NCBI GenBank assembly: GCA_041399065.1
Contig: JAWKTN010000004.1
Location: 434,001 to 498,000 of the forward strand
Direction: 5' to 3'
Length of the DNA stretch: 64,000 nt
Source: JAGQPD01 sp020426865
GTDB taxonomy: Bacteria > Planctomycetota > Planctomycetia > Pirellulales > Pirellulaceae
Below are positions 17,284 through 25,536 of this stretch, piece by piece (the stretch's first letter is position 1; each line of letters begins with the position of its first letter). The notes under the pieces are model-generated. The model did no database searches and was not told the DNA's origin. It saw nothing but the letters and a program-made list of their open reading frames with translations. The translations under genes and the position numbers were made by a program.

Positions 17284-18069
17284 TCAATGATGCTTGTACC
17301 AGCCGACTCGTTTGATGTCGTTCCACGATGTTGTCTGGTGGCACTTGCCGCATTGGTCGACTTTCGCATGAGGTTTTCCCGCCACTCGTGCCGAAATCAT
17401 CTTGAAGTGCATCATGTAGTGGCTTGGTGGTGCCTGATGACACTGGCTGCAATCGGTCGATTGTGGCGACGGATGTTTGTATTCGGGGATCGTCCAACGG
17501 TCGGCCGCGTGACATTGAGCACAATCAGAACCGAACAGGCTCTGATGACGGTCGTCATTGGAATGACACGAGGCACAGTCCAAGACTGACTCATTCAGGT
17601 GGATGCGAGAATGAGGCGGAACACCCGAGTCGAGTTTGTCACTCAGCCGCAAATAGGCGGCAAGTTCCTCCGTCCCCGGTTCGGCATCGTGCATCTGCTT
17701 CATGCCGATGTCCGTCAGCAACGAGTGGTCCATTAACGACAAGTTGGCATCGACGCCTCGATGCTCCAGATGACATTCCTTGCAGGTGTTGATGCTTGCG
17801 TGAAACGCTGTCGGCTGACGTTGCAGAAGTGATTCGTTGTTGGCGTGGCAAAGAATGCACTTCGCCGAGTCCACTCCCTTCACTGGCGTGTGACAGGCAT
17901 TGCAGTTGTTGGCGAGACTTGCATGAGCGGCGGAGAGCTTGCCCGGATTCACGGCTCGGTGCAGCGAATGAGAAACGGCTTCCGTTGTCTCGCGTGGTAT
18001 CCAACCGGCTCCATAGGCCACCGCAACGCCGACGACAAGAACAAGAATGATGATCGTCCATCGTGTCAT
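17284..18069 (-). CDS. Periplasmic heptahaem c-type cytochrome, membrane-anchored
   Basis: The protein has 261 aa from ATG 18069. One N-terminal anchor helix (about 4-21) is followed by seven CxxCH haem-attachment motifs: CNACH 56, CILCH 71, CKECH 96, CASCH 165, CAQCH 183, CSQCH 207 and CGKCH 240. Many additional His residues could serve as distal ligands, as in NapC/NrfH-like and c7-type electron carriers. It should carry electrons in the periplasm. It follows a b-type cytochrome gene by 10 bp and, further upstream, a membrane flavo-iron-sulfur reductase, so electrons probably arrive from cytosolic NAD(P)H across the membrane. The terminal acceptor is unknown; metal ions are one possibility in this context. 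The family does not match a named enzyme. Confidence 0.88.
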   Translation of the reverse strand: MTRWTIIILVLVVGVAVAYGAGWIPRETTEAVSHSLHRAVNPGKLSAAHASLANNCNACHTPVKGVDSAKCILCHANNESLLQRQPTAFHASINTCKECHLEHRGVDANLSLMDHSLLTDIGMKQMHDAEPGTEELAAYLRLSDKLDSGVPPHSRIHLNESVLDCASCHSNDDRHQSLFGSDCAQCHAADRWTIPEYKHPSPQSTDCSQCHQAPPSHYMMHFKMISARVAGKPHAKVDQCGKCHQTTSWNDIKRVGWYKHH

Positions 18070-18079
18070 TGCATCACCA

Positions 18080-18844
18080 CTACTCAAACCAACGCAAGCC
18101 GAAGTAAACGGCGTAATAGACATGCACGAACATCAGTGCGTACAGAACGAACGAGATCACAATGTGGAACTTCAGCCACTTGCCGAACCATTGCTTGAAA
18201 TCTTCGTGTGTGCGAATGGCGTATTCGACATCCGCAATGGACTCCGCAAGACGCACCAGCGTGATGGCATCGGCTTTCGCAATGGATGGATCGGTACTCG
18301 GTTCGGGAAGAAAGAAACCAGCCATCAACCGACTGAAAAAACCAGAGAACGGCCGCAGGCTTTTCGCCGCCGCCGGATCAGCTTGTGTAGCAATGAGAGC
18401 TTCGTCATAGGCCATTTGCAGTTCGTTGAGCATGGTTTTCTTTTCGCGAATTTCCTTGGCAAAACCCGACATCAGATAGCGACCAACGAACCCACTGACG
18501 ACCACGAGGAGCGTCATTGCCGTCAAAGAGATTCCAACCACACTTTCGTACTTGTGGCCGCTGTGGATGATGACGAGAATCGGACCAAGCACGCCCGCGT
18601 AGATGTGCCAAGCCAAGAGCGTTCGCATCGAAACATATTTCGTGACCGATGTCTTGAGACTCTTGTTGCGTTTGACAATCAAGTAGGCCAGCGGAACGAG
18701 CATTAGGACCGCACCCGTCACGCCCAGAACGCCGCCCCAGAAACTGCCTGCAAAGCGGTGGGAGTGATGAAGTGGAAAGCCAAGCCATGCAAGCAGCATC
18801 AGCATGACGAGGCCGAAAACGACGATTTTCTCTCGTTCCTTCAT
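18080..18844 (-). CDS. Membrane b-type cytochrome-like protein
   Basis: The protein has 254 aa with about five membrane helices. His residues H80, H94 and H97 (LLAWHIYAGVLGPILVIIHSGH) and others in the last two helices (KFHIVISF and FVHVYYAVYF) are placed as in diheme b-type cytochromes of the b561/ferric-reductase kind. A soluble, charged loop of about 90 residues (125-215) separates the helices. It should pass electrons across the inner membrane. The start overlaps the stop of the flavo-iron-sulfur reductase gene (ATGA), and the heptahaem cytochrome gene follows 10 bp later, giving a reductase-cyt b-cyt c order. Family membership is judged from topology and His spacing, so exact naming is uncertain. 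Confidence 0.72.
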   Translation of the reverse strand: MKEREKIVVFGLVMLMLLAWLGFPLHHSHRFAGSFWGGVLGVTGAVLMLVPLAYLIVKRNKSLKTSVTKYVSMRTLLAWHIYAGVLGPILVIIHSGHKYESVVGISLTAMTLLVVVSGFVGRYLMSGFAKEIREKKTMLNELQMAYDEALIATQADPAAAKSLRPFSGFFSRLMAGFFLPEPSTDPSIAKADAITLVRLAESIADVEYAIRTHEDFKQWFGKWLKFHIVISFVLYALMFVHVYYAVYFGLRWFE

Positions 18845-20883
18845 GCCTCGATGCTCACGTCATTCTTTGCCTTCGCTTGGCAGCACAGAATCATTCCGGC
18901 TTCACGATCTTCTGGTTCCAAGCCGTCATCGACTTCCATCGTGACTTCGCCGGAGAGCAGCTTCGCGACACAAATGCCACAGGTGCCCACACGGCATGAG
19001 TAGTCGATATCAACGTCAACTCGTTCTGCCGCTTCGAGGATCGTCTCGTCTGCCAGCAATTCTGTTGACTTATCCGAAGTCGCGAACGTGACCTTGGCTC
19101 CTGTCGCCTTCGCTTCATGTGCTTCCTGCCCTTTGGCGACTTTGGCTTTCGGCTTTTGAGTAGAACCAAAGTTCTCGGTGTGAATGTTGTCCGCAGGAAC
19201 ATCAAGCTCTGCCAACATTCCGTTGGTCGCTTCCATCATTGCCGGAGCACCACAGATATGGACTCGCTTGGTGGCGATGTCGGGCACCCACTCGGCCAGC
19301 AAATCCTTGCTGAGCCTTCCCTTTCGATAGCCGTTGGTATCGTGCTCAATACGACTCATCGCGACGTGTACGTGGAGGTTGTCGTATCGTTCTTCGAGAC
19401 GCTTGATTTCGGACTCGAAAATGAAGTGCTCTGGATCGCGGCACGCAACGATGAAGTGAATCTCGCCGGGCCAGCACATGTCGGTCAATGCCCGCGTGAC
19501 GCTCATCATCGGCGTAATGCCAACACCACCGGCGATTAGTACCACACTGTCTGATTCTTCCCCGGTGAACGTGAATCGTCCGCTGGGAGCTTTCACTTCC
19601 AGCGTGTCGCCGACCTTTAGTTTATCGCAGATGTAGCGCGACCCCGCCCCTTTATCTTCTCGCTTAACGGTGACTTCGCAGTAGTATGCTTGCGTGGGAG
19701 CAGACGAAATCGTGTAGCTTCGACGAATCGGTTTTTCTCCGACAGGAAGCGTGAAGGTCAGAAACTGACCGGGTAGATAATTGAATGGAATCCTCCCGCT
19801 ATGACAGGCGACGAGCCGAATCGTTTTCACGTCTTTCGTCTCGTCGGTGATCTTGGCGACCCGCAATCGACAGAGGTTTTTCTTGGCCACAGGAATCAAG
19901 CCACTGGAGTCAACATCGCCGGAGGGAGATTCCGTGGGGCATCCATCGTCAATGGCACAACAATCGTTCTCGGGTTGAGAGGCTAGGGTTGAGGGTTGAG
20001 CGTCCGGAGGGAGTGTCTCGGGGGCAGTCGATGGTGTGTCCTTTTCCACAACGCTCGCGACTCCCTCACTCCCAGTTTCGCCCCCGCTGGTCCCCACGTT
20101 CGCTGTCGAGAGTCTTTCCAGCAGTGATGCCGCACGTCGCATCTTGAAGAAGTACATCCAGATCATCGCGACTGCGAACAGGATCAGGACAACCATGAAG
20201 CTGGTATGAAACGGAGACATTCCCCACAGCAAAGTATTTGACGAGGCAGTATTGACGGCATCGTCAATGTTGAGTTCACGTTTGAACCACTGCAATGCGA
20301 CGTTTCGAGGTGCCTTGCCTTCACGCAACGCTCGATGAGCCGCGAGACCGCTTTCAAAGTCATTCAAGCCCTCGCGAATTTTCGCTGTGGCGGATTGCAT
20401 TGCCGCAAAGTCGTCCCCGGCAGCCGAACGTGACAGCTCGTCAAAGCCTTCGCCCAGCAAGCGAGTTCCGGCGATCATTCGTCCGTGTGCTTCCTGCTCC
20501 AACTCGTGACGGCGTTCCATTGGCAGGTCGGGCAGTTCCATCAAGGACGGATAGAGGTCTTTGGGCTTCGGGGCACCCATTTTCTCCATCATGCCATCCA
20601 TCATCCCGCCACCCATCATCCCGCCGCCTTTTCCGCCCATCATGCCACCCATGTCGTTCTTGGGACCGGCACCTTCTGGTGGGCCTCCCATGCCGCGAGT
20701 TCCCGACCCGCCAGCAGTTGCACCGGCTTCTTCAGGATGATGCGCGGCGTGCTCTTCCGGCGACACCTGAGCGATCACCGTCGATGAAGTCGCGACAAAC
20801 AACAGCACTATGGCTGTGAAGACGCTTAACCACGCGAGACGGAGCATCGGCTTGCTGATTGTGTTTCCATTCTTTTCATTCAT
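18841..20883 (-). CDS. Membrane-anchored FAD/NAD(P)H and 2Fe-2S reductase with Met/Gly-rich outer domain
   Basis: The protein has 680 aa. A signal-like helix (15-38), a Met/Gly-rich stretch (about 61-102, many GGMM units), a helical domain (110-215), and a second helix (227-247) suggest an outer domain of about 190 residues. Inside follow a Cys patch (NDCCAIDDGC), a ferredoxin-reductase-type FAD domain (RRSYTISS 387-394), an NAD(P)H domain (GGVGITPMMS 452-461), and a C-terminal plant-type 2Fe-2S domain with C630, C635, C638 and C667/668. It should take two electrons from cytosolic NAD(P)H and hand single electrons onward to the cytochrome b encoded next (ATGA overlap). The upstream GDH gene also overlaps by ATGA. 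The outer domain is unlike named reductases and may bind copper. Confidence 0.85.
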   Translation of the reverse strand: MNEKNGNTISKPMLRLAWLSVFTAIVLLFVATSSTVIAQVSPEEHAAHHPEEAGATAGGSGTRGMGGPPEGAGPKNDMGGMMGGKGGGMMGGGMMDGMMEKMGAPKPKDLYPSLMELPDLPMERRHELEQEAHGRMIAGTRLLGEGFDELSRSAAGDDFAAMQSATAKIREGLNDFESGLAAHRALREGKAPRNVALQWFKRELNIDDAVNTASSNTLLWGMSPFHTSFMVVLILFAVAMIWMYFFKMRRAASLLERLSTANVGTSGGETGSEGVASVVEKDTPSTAPETLPPDAQPSTLASQPENDCCAIDDGCPTESPSGDVDSSGLIPVAKKNLCRLRVAKITDETKDVKTIRLVACHSGRIPFNYLPGQFLTFTLPVGEKPIRRSYTISSAPTQAYYCEVTVKREDKGAGSRYICDKLKVGDTLEVKAPSGRFTFTGEESDSVVLIAGGVGITPMMSVTRALTDMCWPGEIHFIVACRDPEHFIFESEIKRLEERYDNLHVHVAMSRIEHDTNGYRKGRLSKDLLAEWVPDIATKRVHICGAPAMMEATNGMLAELDVPADNIHTENFGSTQKPKAKVAKGQEAHEAKATGAKVTFATSDKSTELLADETILEAAERVDVDIDYSCRVGTCGICVAKLLSGEVTMEVDDGLEPEDREAGMILCCQAKAKNDVSIEA

Positions 20884-22229
20884 GTCATTTGCATCGCTGC
20901 GTTGAAGTATCGGCTTGTTCCCTGCGATTCCATCGCTTCACCGATACGGTTTAGAGCATGGGCGTAAGCGGCAGTACGCATGTCGATTTCTGACTCAACG
21001 CTCAGGTCATGAATGGCTGCAAATTCCTGAGCCATAATCCGCTGCAAACGCTCATGCACTTCCTTTTCACTCCAGTAATAGCCCGCGCGATTCTGAGTCC
21101 ACTCGAAGTAACTGACCGTGACACCGCCAGCGTTAGCCAGAATGTCGGGAACAACTGTCGCTCCCAGTTCTTTCAGAATGTCATCGGCTTCCGTCGTTGT
21201 TGGTCCGTTAGCGACTTCGACGATGTGGGTGGCCGTGATCCGAGAAGCATTTTCGCTGGTGATCTGGTTTTCTAAGGCAGCCGGAATCAGCACGTCCACG
21301 TCCAACTCAAGCAGTTGTTCGTTGGTGATGACTTCACCACTGCCCGCATCGTCTGGATTGCAATGGCAGTCCACGCAACCACATTCCGGGCAATCGCAAA
21401 CACTACGATCGCCATACACATTCGATACCGACACCTGAGAGCGTTTCAGTTCAATCGCTCGCGGAATATCAATGCCGTCTTCACGATAGACTCCCCCTTT
21501 GGAATCACTGATGGCCACGCAACTATAGCCATCTGCATGAAGTAACCGAGCGACATGCTGACCAGCGTTTCCAAATCCCTGAACGGCGACACGAACGTTT
21601 GCGGGAGTCCAATCGTTGATCCGTTCCAATTCTTTGATGCAGTAGTAGGCGCCACGACCGGTGGCGTCATCGCGACCAAGGCTGCCGCCAAGTGGAATCG
21701 GCTTGCCCGTAATGACATCCGGGGTGCGTCGCCGCTGGATGGTGGAATACTCGTCCATCATCCAGCCCATAATCATGGAGTTCGTATAGACATCGGGAGC
21801 CGGAATGTCGGTGTTGGGGCCGATGAAGTCAGCAAGCTGCTGGACGAAGCCTCGACTGAGTCGTTCCAGTTCCATGCGCGAAAGCTCTTTCGGATTGACA
21901 ATCACGCCACCTTTGCCGCCGCCAAACGGGATGCCCGCCACGGCACACTTGCACGTCATCCAAAATGCCAGTGCCTTGACTTCACCTAGATGCACTTGTG
22001 GATGAAAACGAATTCCGCCTTTCGTTGGGCCGCGAGTATCGTCGTGACGAACGCGGTAGCCTTCAAAGATTCGCAGCGAGCCGTCATCCATCCGAACCGG
22101 AATACTGACGTTAACGACTGACTTCGGATATCTCAGACGATCCAGAGCTTCGGAATCAATGGTTGCAAACTGAGCGGCACGGTCGAGCCGCAAAAGTGCG
22201 TTCTCGAAAATGTTGTCACGGTCCGACAT
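20880..22229 (-). CDS. gdhA: Glutamate dehydrogenase-type amino-acid dehydrogenase with a six-Cys insert
   Basis: The protein has 449 aa and catalyses reversible oxidative deamination, expected to be glutamate to 2-oxoglutarate with NAD(P)H formation, in the cytoplasm. Family motifs are present: GPTKGGIRFHP, catalytic-region K94 (MTCKC) and K106 (GGGKGG), DIPAPDV, GRGAYY, and the nucleotide-binding loop GFGNAGQ at 218-224. The oddity is CDCPECGCVDCHC at 278-290, six Cys in 13 residues, set in the loop before ITNEQLLELDVDVLIPAALENQ where ordinary GDHs have a short glycine-rich turn. This could bind a metal or an Fe-S centre and regulate the enzyme. It overlaps the reductase gene by four bases, implying that NAD(P)H production is coupled to the electron chain. 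Whether glutamate or another amino acid is preferred is not certain. Confidence 0.92.
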   Translation of the reverse strand: MSDRDNIFENALLRLDRAAQFATIDSEALDRLRYPKSVVNVSIPVRMDDGSLRIFEGYRVRHDDTRGPTKGGIRFHPQVHLGEVKALAFWMTCKCAVAGIPFGGGKGGVIVNPKELSRMELERLSRGFVQQLADFIGPNTDIPAPDVYTNSMIMGWMMDEYSTIQRRRTPDVITGKPIPLGGSLGRDDATGRGAYYCIKELERINDWTPANVRVAVQGFGNAGQHVARLLHADGYSCVAISDSKGGVYREDGIDIPRAIELKRSQVSVSNVYGDRSVCDCPECGCVDCHCNPDDAGSGEVITNEQLLELDVDVLIPAALENQITSENASRITATHIVEVANGPTTTEADDILKELGATVVPDILANAGGVTVSYFEWTQNRAGYYWSEKEVHERLQRIMAQEFAAIHDLSVESEIDMRTAAYAHALNRIGEAMESQGTSRYFNAAMQMT

Positions 22230-22343
22230 AACAGCCTTTCAGATTCACGTTTGGTACACGACGGGCAGCCCGCACATCGAGCGCACCTCCGTGAGCTTTG
22301 ATGCACGAGCCACGCGATTCTTCAGAGCATTTCACAAGGAGAA

Positions 22344-22814
22344 TCACCTGTGTTGACGGTGTTTCTTGTGATCGCCAGCCTTCGTCGCAACCACAAACAT
22401 CGCATCTTCACCGCATTCGCCGCAGACATGCTTGACTTCTTGATGCTTGCCTTCGCCCTTGCCGGTGCCTTTGACAGTGACCTTGCCGCTACAAGACGAA
22501 CATGTATGCGTATTTCCGACCGTCATCATCTCTACATGCGACTTGTCATTCGCCACGGGATGTACAGTGACGATCTTGCACATGCTGCACACCATCGCGA
22601 TCGAATCGCCGGGCTTGAGTGCTTCCGCCTCGGCCTGCGTTTTGATGTGCGTCATTTTCGTCATCTTCATCGCGTGAGCGTGACTGTGGTTCTTGCCTTG
22701 CGAATCGTGTTTGTGGTCCTGAGCGCTTGCCAATCCGGCGAGTGTAATCACCGTACCAAGCATGATGGCTGCAACCACACCGACTCCACCGATCCATTTG
22801 CTGTTCGTTTGCAT
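22344..22814 (-). CDS. Secreted Cys/His-rich zinc-ribbon-like protein
   Basis: The protein has 156 aa from ATG 22814 with AAGGAGA six bases upstream. A signal peptide (about 1-31, ending LASA) precedes a His/Met-rich part (HKHDSQGKNHSHAHAMKMTKM). Three CxxC knuckles follow (CSMC, CSSC, CGEC) with an extra Cys (HTC), suggesting one or two zinc-ribbon-like metal sites in the periplasm. The C-terminus is again Lys/His-rich. It lies between the Spy-like gene (58 bp) and the GDH gene (114 bp), so it probably belongs to the CsoR-box-controlled operon. Metal chelation is inferred; I do not recognise a named family. Confidence 0.65.
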   Translation of the reverse strand: MQTNSKWIGGVGVVAAIMLGTVITLAGLASAQDHKHDSQGKNHSHAHAMKMTKMTHIKTQAEAEALKPGDSIAMVCSMCKIVTVHPVANDKSHVEMMTVGNTHTCSSCSGKVTVKGTGKGEGKHQEVKHVCGECGEDAMFVVATKAGDHKKHRQHR

Positions 22815-22872
22815 CCGGTTCTCCTTTTCGTTTGGTTCAGTTACTTCATACATTTGTTCGTACGACCTGATC

Positions 22873-23700
22873 TCACTTCTTTTGCTCACCGACGAGAATC
22901 TGCCGTTGCTCTTTCGTCAGTACGTTGGCGGCGTCGCCGACCGAGCGAATAAACGCGATTCGCGTTTTCATTTGAAGCTGTGCAATCTCCTTCGCTTTCG
23001 CTTCAATCTTCTTGATGTCAGGCTCATCGGCGGCAGTCAGCTTCCATAACTCCTGCTCGGCTTCTGCGATTTCCCGTTCAGCCGTTGACGTCGCGAGCAA
23101 CGATGACTCCTTGATCGAATTCAGCTTCTTCTGTTGCTCGTCGGTCAGCGTGATGTGCTCGGGATGGTCGAGGAAAAATCCGGTCTGGCCGATGTGGTAG
23201 ACATGCGACGCTCCGGGGAATCCGGGCAGGGACGATGGCATATCCATTCCAGCCATCGAGTCCGATGACATAGCGGGATTCATTCCCATCATCCCCATCA
23301 TTCCCTTCTTGCCTTTCATCATGGACATCATCCCCATGCCGCCCATGCCTTTTCCCATCATGCCCATTCCCATGCCCGACATCTCGCTGTCTGAATCCTG
23401 AGACATGCCTTTCATGCCACTCATCATTCCCATGCCCATGCCACCCATCTTCTTCATGGAACTCATCGCTGGCTGACCGGCAGTGCTAGTTGTGCCGTAC
23501 TTCTCGCGATGCTGAGTCGCGAGTGCGGCTTCCAGTTCCGCGACCTTGCCTTGTAGTTTTCGCAACTCCGCTCCCAGATCAGCAGGAGCGGCGGTATCAC
23601 TGTGCTGGTGCTTGTCCGATGTCTGAGCAAACGCAGGGAATGCGAATAGTGCAGACGCGAATATGCAGGAAAGTAACGCTGTTCGGTTGCTTGTTTTCAT
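22873..23700 (-). CDS. Spy/CpxP-like periplasmic protein with Met/Gly-rich copper-binding stretch
   Basis: The protein has 275 aa. A signal peptide (1-25, FPAFA) leads to a short coiled coil (about 41-62). A striking Met/Gly/Lys-rich region of about 80 residues (78-155) follows, with repeated GMGMGMM and MMGM units. The C-terminal helical domain has the LTDEQQKKL and LTKEQRQ motifs of the Spy/CpxP/ZraP family. These proteins act as periplasmic chaperones under envelope or metal stress, and Met-rich runs bind Cu(I). ATG 23700 has an excellent Shine-Dalgarno (AAAGGAGG). It is the first gene behind a perfect CsoR-type operator 78 bp upstream, so copper induction of the whole operon is expected. 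At 275 aa it is longer than Spy (about 160) because of the Met-rich region. Confidence 0.8.
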   Translation of the reverse strand: MKTSNRTALLSCIFASALFAFPAFAQTSDKHQHSDTAAPADLGAELRKLQGKVAELEAALATQHREKYGTTSTAGQPAMSSMKKMGGMGMGMMSGMKGMSQDSDSEMSGMGMGMMGKGMGGMGMMSMMKGKKGMMGMMGMNPAMSSDSMAGMDMPSSLPGFPGASHVYHIGQTGFFLDHPEHITLTDEQQKKLNSIKESSLLATSTAEREIAEAEQELWKLTAADEPDIKKIEAKAKEIAQLQMKTRIAFIRSVGDAANVLTKEQRQILVGEQKK

Positions 23701-24080
23701 GGATAATCCTCCTTTTGATCGGACTATTGCGTACCGGATGGGACTCGGCAAAACGGCGATTTCCGGCACGGCCTTCAATACCCCAGCAGGGTATGTTACT
23801 CTTGTAATTTCGGACACTTACGCCAACAACGCCCGTTTTCGCGGTGCGGCGATGAGCGTGCGTACATTTCTGACGATGCACATGGGTTATTCGACGGACT
23901 CCAACTCGACCATCAGTTCGCGACTGCGGAAGAGCAGCCGACCGAGGACTGCTGCGCGTTCGCATGCGATCATCGGAGTTGAAACCTTCGATGCTTTACC
24001 GCCGGATTTCTTCACTCCGAAATCTGAGATTGCTCAGAGGATCGGGCATCGCTCTCCCCGAAGGCACGCGGTCGTTGCGA
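23701..24080. other. Divergent intergenic region with an operator
   Basis: This 380-bp gap lies between the Spy-like gene (leftward) and the ECF sigma factor gene (rightward). It holds the perfect 17-bp repeat at 23778-23794 and presumably promoters for both directions. An open frame running from 23663 through the gap has no family features and is not called. The sigma-factor frame also extends to 23964 but reads as non-conserved there. Confidence 0.5.
23778..23794 (-). promoter_or_regulatory. CsoR-type operator, site 2 (perfect repeat)
   Basis: ATACCC-CAGCA-GGGTAT is a perfect 6-5-6 inverted repeat and is identical in all 17 bases to the site at 43675. It is 78 bp upstream of the Spy-like gene and about 290 bp before the divergent sigma gene. 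This resembles CsoR boxes of the ATACCC-N5-GGGTAT type. Confidence 0.72.
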
Positions 24081-24683
24081 ATGACACCGGAGGTCATGCG
24101 TTTGGATGAAGCAAGCCAAGAGAACGGAGACACAACGATTCGCGAGTCGAATTCGATTGCTTCCACGCAGCAATTGGTCGATGCCTGTCTCGCGGGTGAT
24201 CGCTGCGCGATGCAAAAGCTTTACGAGCAATGCAGCGACCCCGTCTACGGCTTGATGGTCCGCATGGTCGGCAGACAGGATGCCGACGATCTAACGCAGC
24301 ACGTATTTCTGACGATGTTTCGCAAGCTCGACCAGTTCAATGGCCAGTCGAAGCTGGAAACGTGGCTTTACCGTCTGGCAACCAACGAAGCGTTGCAGCA
24401 TCTTCGCCGCAACAAACGACGTTCGACCGCTCCCCTCGTCGCCGAGCCGGAGACAAGCGATCCAGACCGAATCGGTGCAAGCGAAGAGGCCGAGTTACTT
24501 GAAACGGCAATGTCGCGTCTGGAACCGGAACTCAGAGCCATCGTGCTTCTGAAGGAGCAGCGAGGGCTTTCCTACAAAGAGATCGCCGAAGCAGTCGGCG
24601 TCCCCGAAGGCACCGTTGGCTCGCGACTGAACCGCGCACGAAAAGAGCTTCGCCAAGAATTGGAGAAGCTCGGTTGGTGTTAG
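24081..24683 (+). CDS. ECF-type RNA polymerase sigma factor
   Basis: The protein has about 200 aa. Region 2 (KLYEQCSDPVYGLMVRMVGRQ, DADDLTQHVFLTMFRKL, then the WLYRLATNEALQHLRR helix that melts the -10) and region 4 (LEPELRAIVLLKEQRGLSYKEIAEAVGVPEGTVGSRLNRARKEL, an HTH for the -35) are both complete. There is no sigma region 1 or 3, so it is a group 4 sigma. Starts at ATG 24081 or 24096 are possible; GGAGG lies just before the second. No anti-sigma gene is adjacent. The ZAS-type anti-sigma at 3693 is the only candidate partner in the window. It points away from a perfect CsoR-type box, which may also affect its expression. Confidence 0.88.
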   Translation: MTPEVMRLDEASQENGDTTIRESNSIASTQQLVDACLAGDRCAMQKLYEQCSDPVYGLMVRMVGRQDADDLTQHVFLTMFRKLDQFNGQSKLETWLYRLATNEALQHLRRNKRRSTAPLVAEPETSDPDRIGASEEAELLETAMSRLEPELRAIVLLKEQRGLSYKEIAEAVGVPEGTVGSRLNRARKELRQELEKLGWC

Positions 24684-24708
24684 GTCGCTCCGAATCAAAG
24701 TCGCGGTG

Positions 24709-25293
24709 TTACTCGGTGCCCTTGACGTTTTCCGTCGGGGCTTTTTCGTTGCCCTCATGCTTGTCGTCACCAGTCATTTTCATCAGCTTGGCGTGATCCT
24801 TGGCGATTTCGTCCAATGCAGCCGTAAGTTTTGTCGCCATATCGCCGCAAACTTTCCCGTCGGGCGTCTCCTTGCAACATTCAGCATGTAACATGCTTTG
24901 TGTTTCGGATGCCTTCGCCAACTTGTCGTCGATCACTTTTACTTGCTCGACGACCTGCGGATTGCCAATGTGCGTTTCCCGCACGATGCCCATATCGCGC
25001 TGAATCCCCTGTAGTTGCAATCCGAGCATTTGCGATTCGGACTGCGTGATGACAGGGTTGATTGACGGTGCCTGAGTCGTATAGCGACCGATGCTCCGCG
25101 AATAATCGCGGGCATGTTGAATGTTCCGCGAAGTTCGTTGGTTGGCCCAAAAACCGCCGCCGGGATGCTGACGCCGCTCAGCGGTTGATCGTATCTGGTT
25201 TCCTTGAGCGGACGCTGGCAGGGCAGCGAGTGAGTTAAGAGTGAGCAGGGCAGCAAGTGCGACCACGATTTTGCCAAACGGTTTTGCGTTCAT
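24709..25293 (-). CDS. Secreted helical protein of unknown function
   Basis: The protein has 194 aa. A clear signal peptide (1-30, ALPASAQ) is followed by an Arg/Gln-rich segment resembling an unstructured linker and then a helical part (about 84-170). The latter contains ECCKETPDGKVC (138-149), a possible metal or disulfide site, and a charged tail. ATG 25293 is chosen over an upstream in-frame codon because the signal peptide begins there and AAGGA lies ahead of it. It converges on the sigma gene with 25 bp between and lies downstream of the TolC gene. I do not recognise a family; residence in the periplasm and a stress-related role are inferred from context. Confidence 0.6.
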   Translation of the reverse strand: MNAKPFGKIVVALAALLTLNSLAALPASAQGNQIRSTAERRQHPGGGFWANQRTSRNIQHARDYSRSIGRYTTQAPSINPVITQSESQMLGLQLQGIQRDMGIVRETHIGNPQVVEQVKVIDDKLAKASETQSMLHAECCKETPDGKVCGDMATKLTAALDEIAKDHAKLMKMTGDDKHEGNEKAPTENVKGTE

Positions 25294-25536
25294 TTGCAGA
25301 GTATCCTTCAAAGTGGAGCGAGAAAAATTGGTCGAGGACAATTCCTCAACCGCCACTTTTGATGCTGCCCGATGCCGACTCCTTCATGAAACTTTCTGCG
25401 ATTTCGCAAAAAGATGTTCAATCGCGTTGTGTGCAGATACCGCACGTGCCGTGACAATCGGGCACACCCTTGCAATGGCCAGCGCGTAGGAGCCGCGCGA
25501 AAACCAGCGAAGTTCAGAATGGACTGGATTCAGCTT

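Noticed and set aside
23663..24109. 148-residue frame across the operator region
   Set aside because: Spans a promoter region, overlaps the sigma gene and has no recognisable features.
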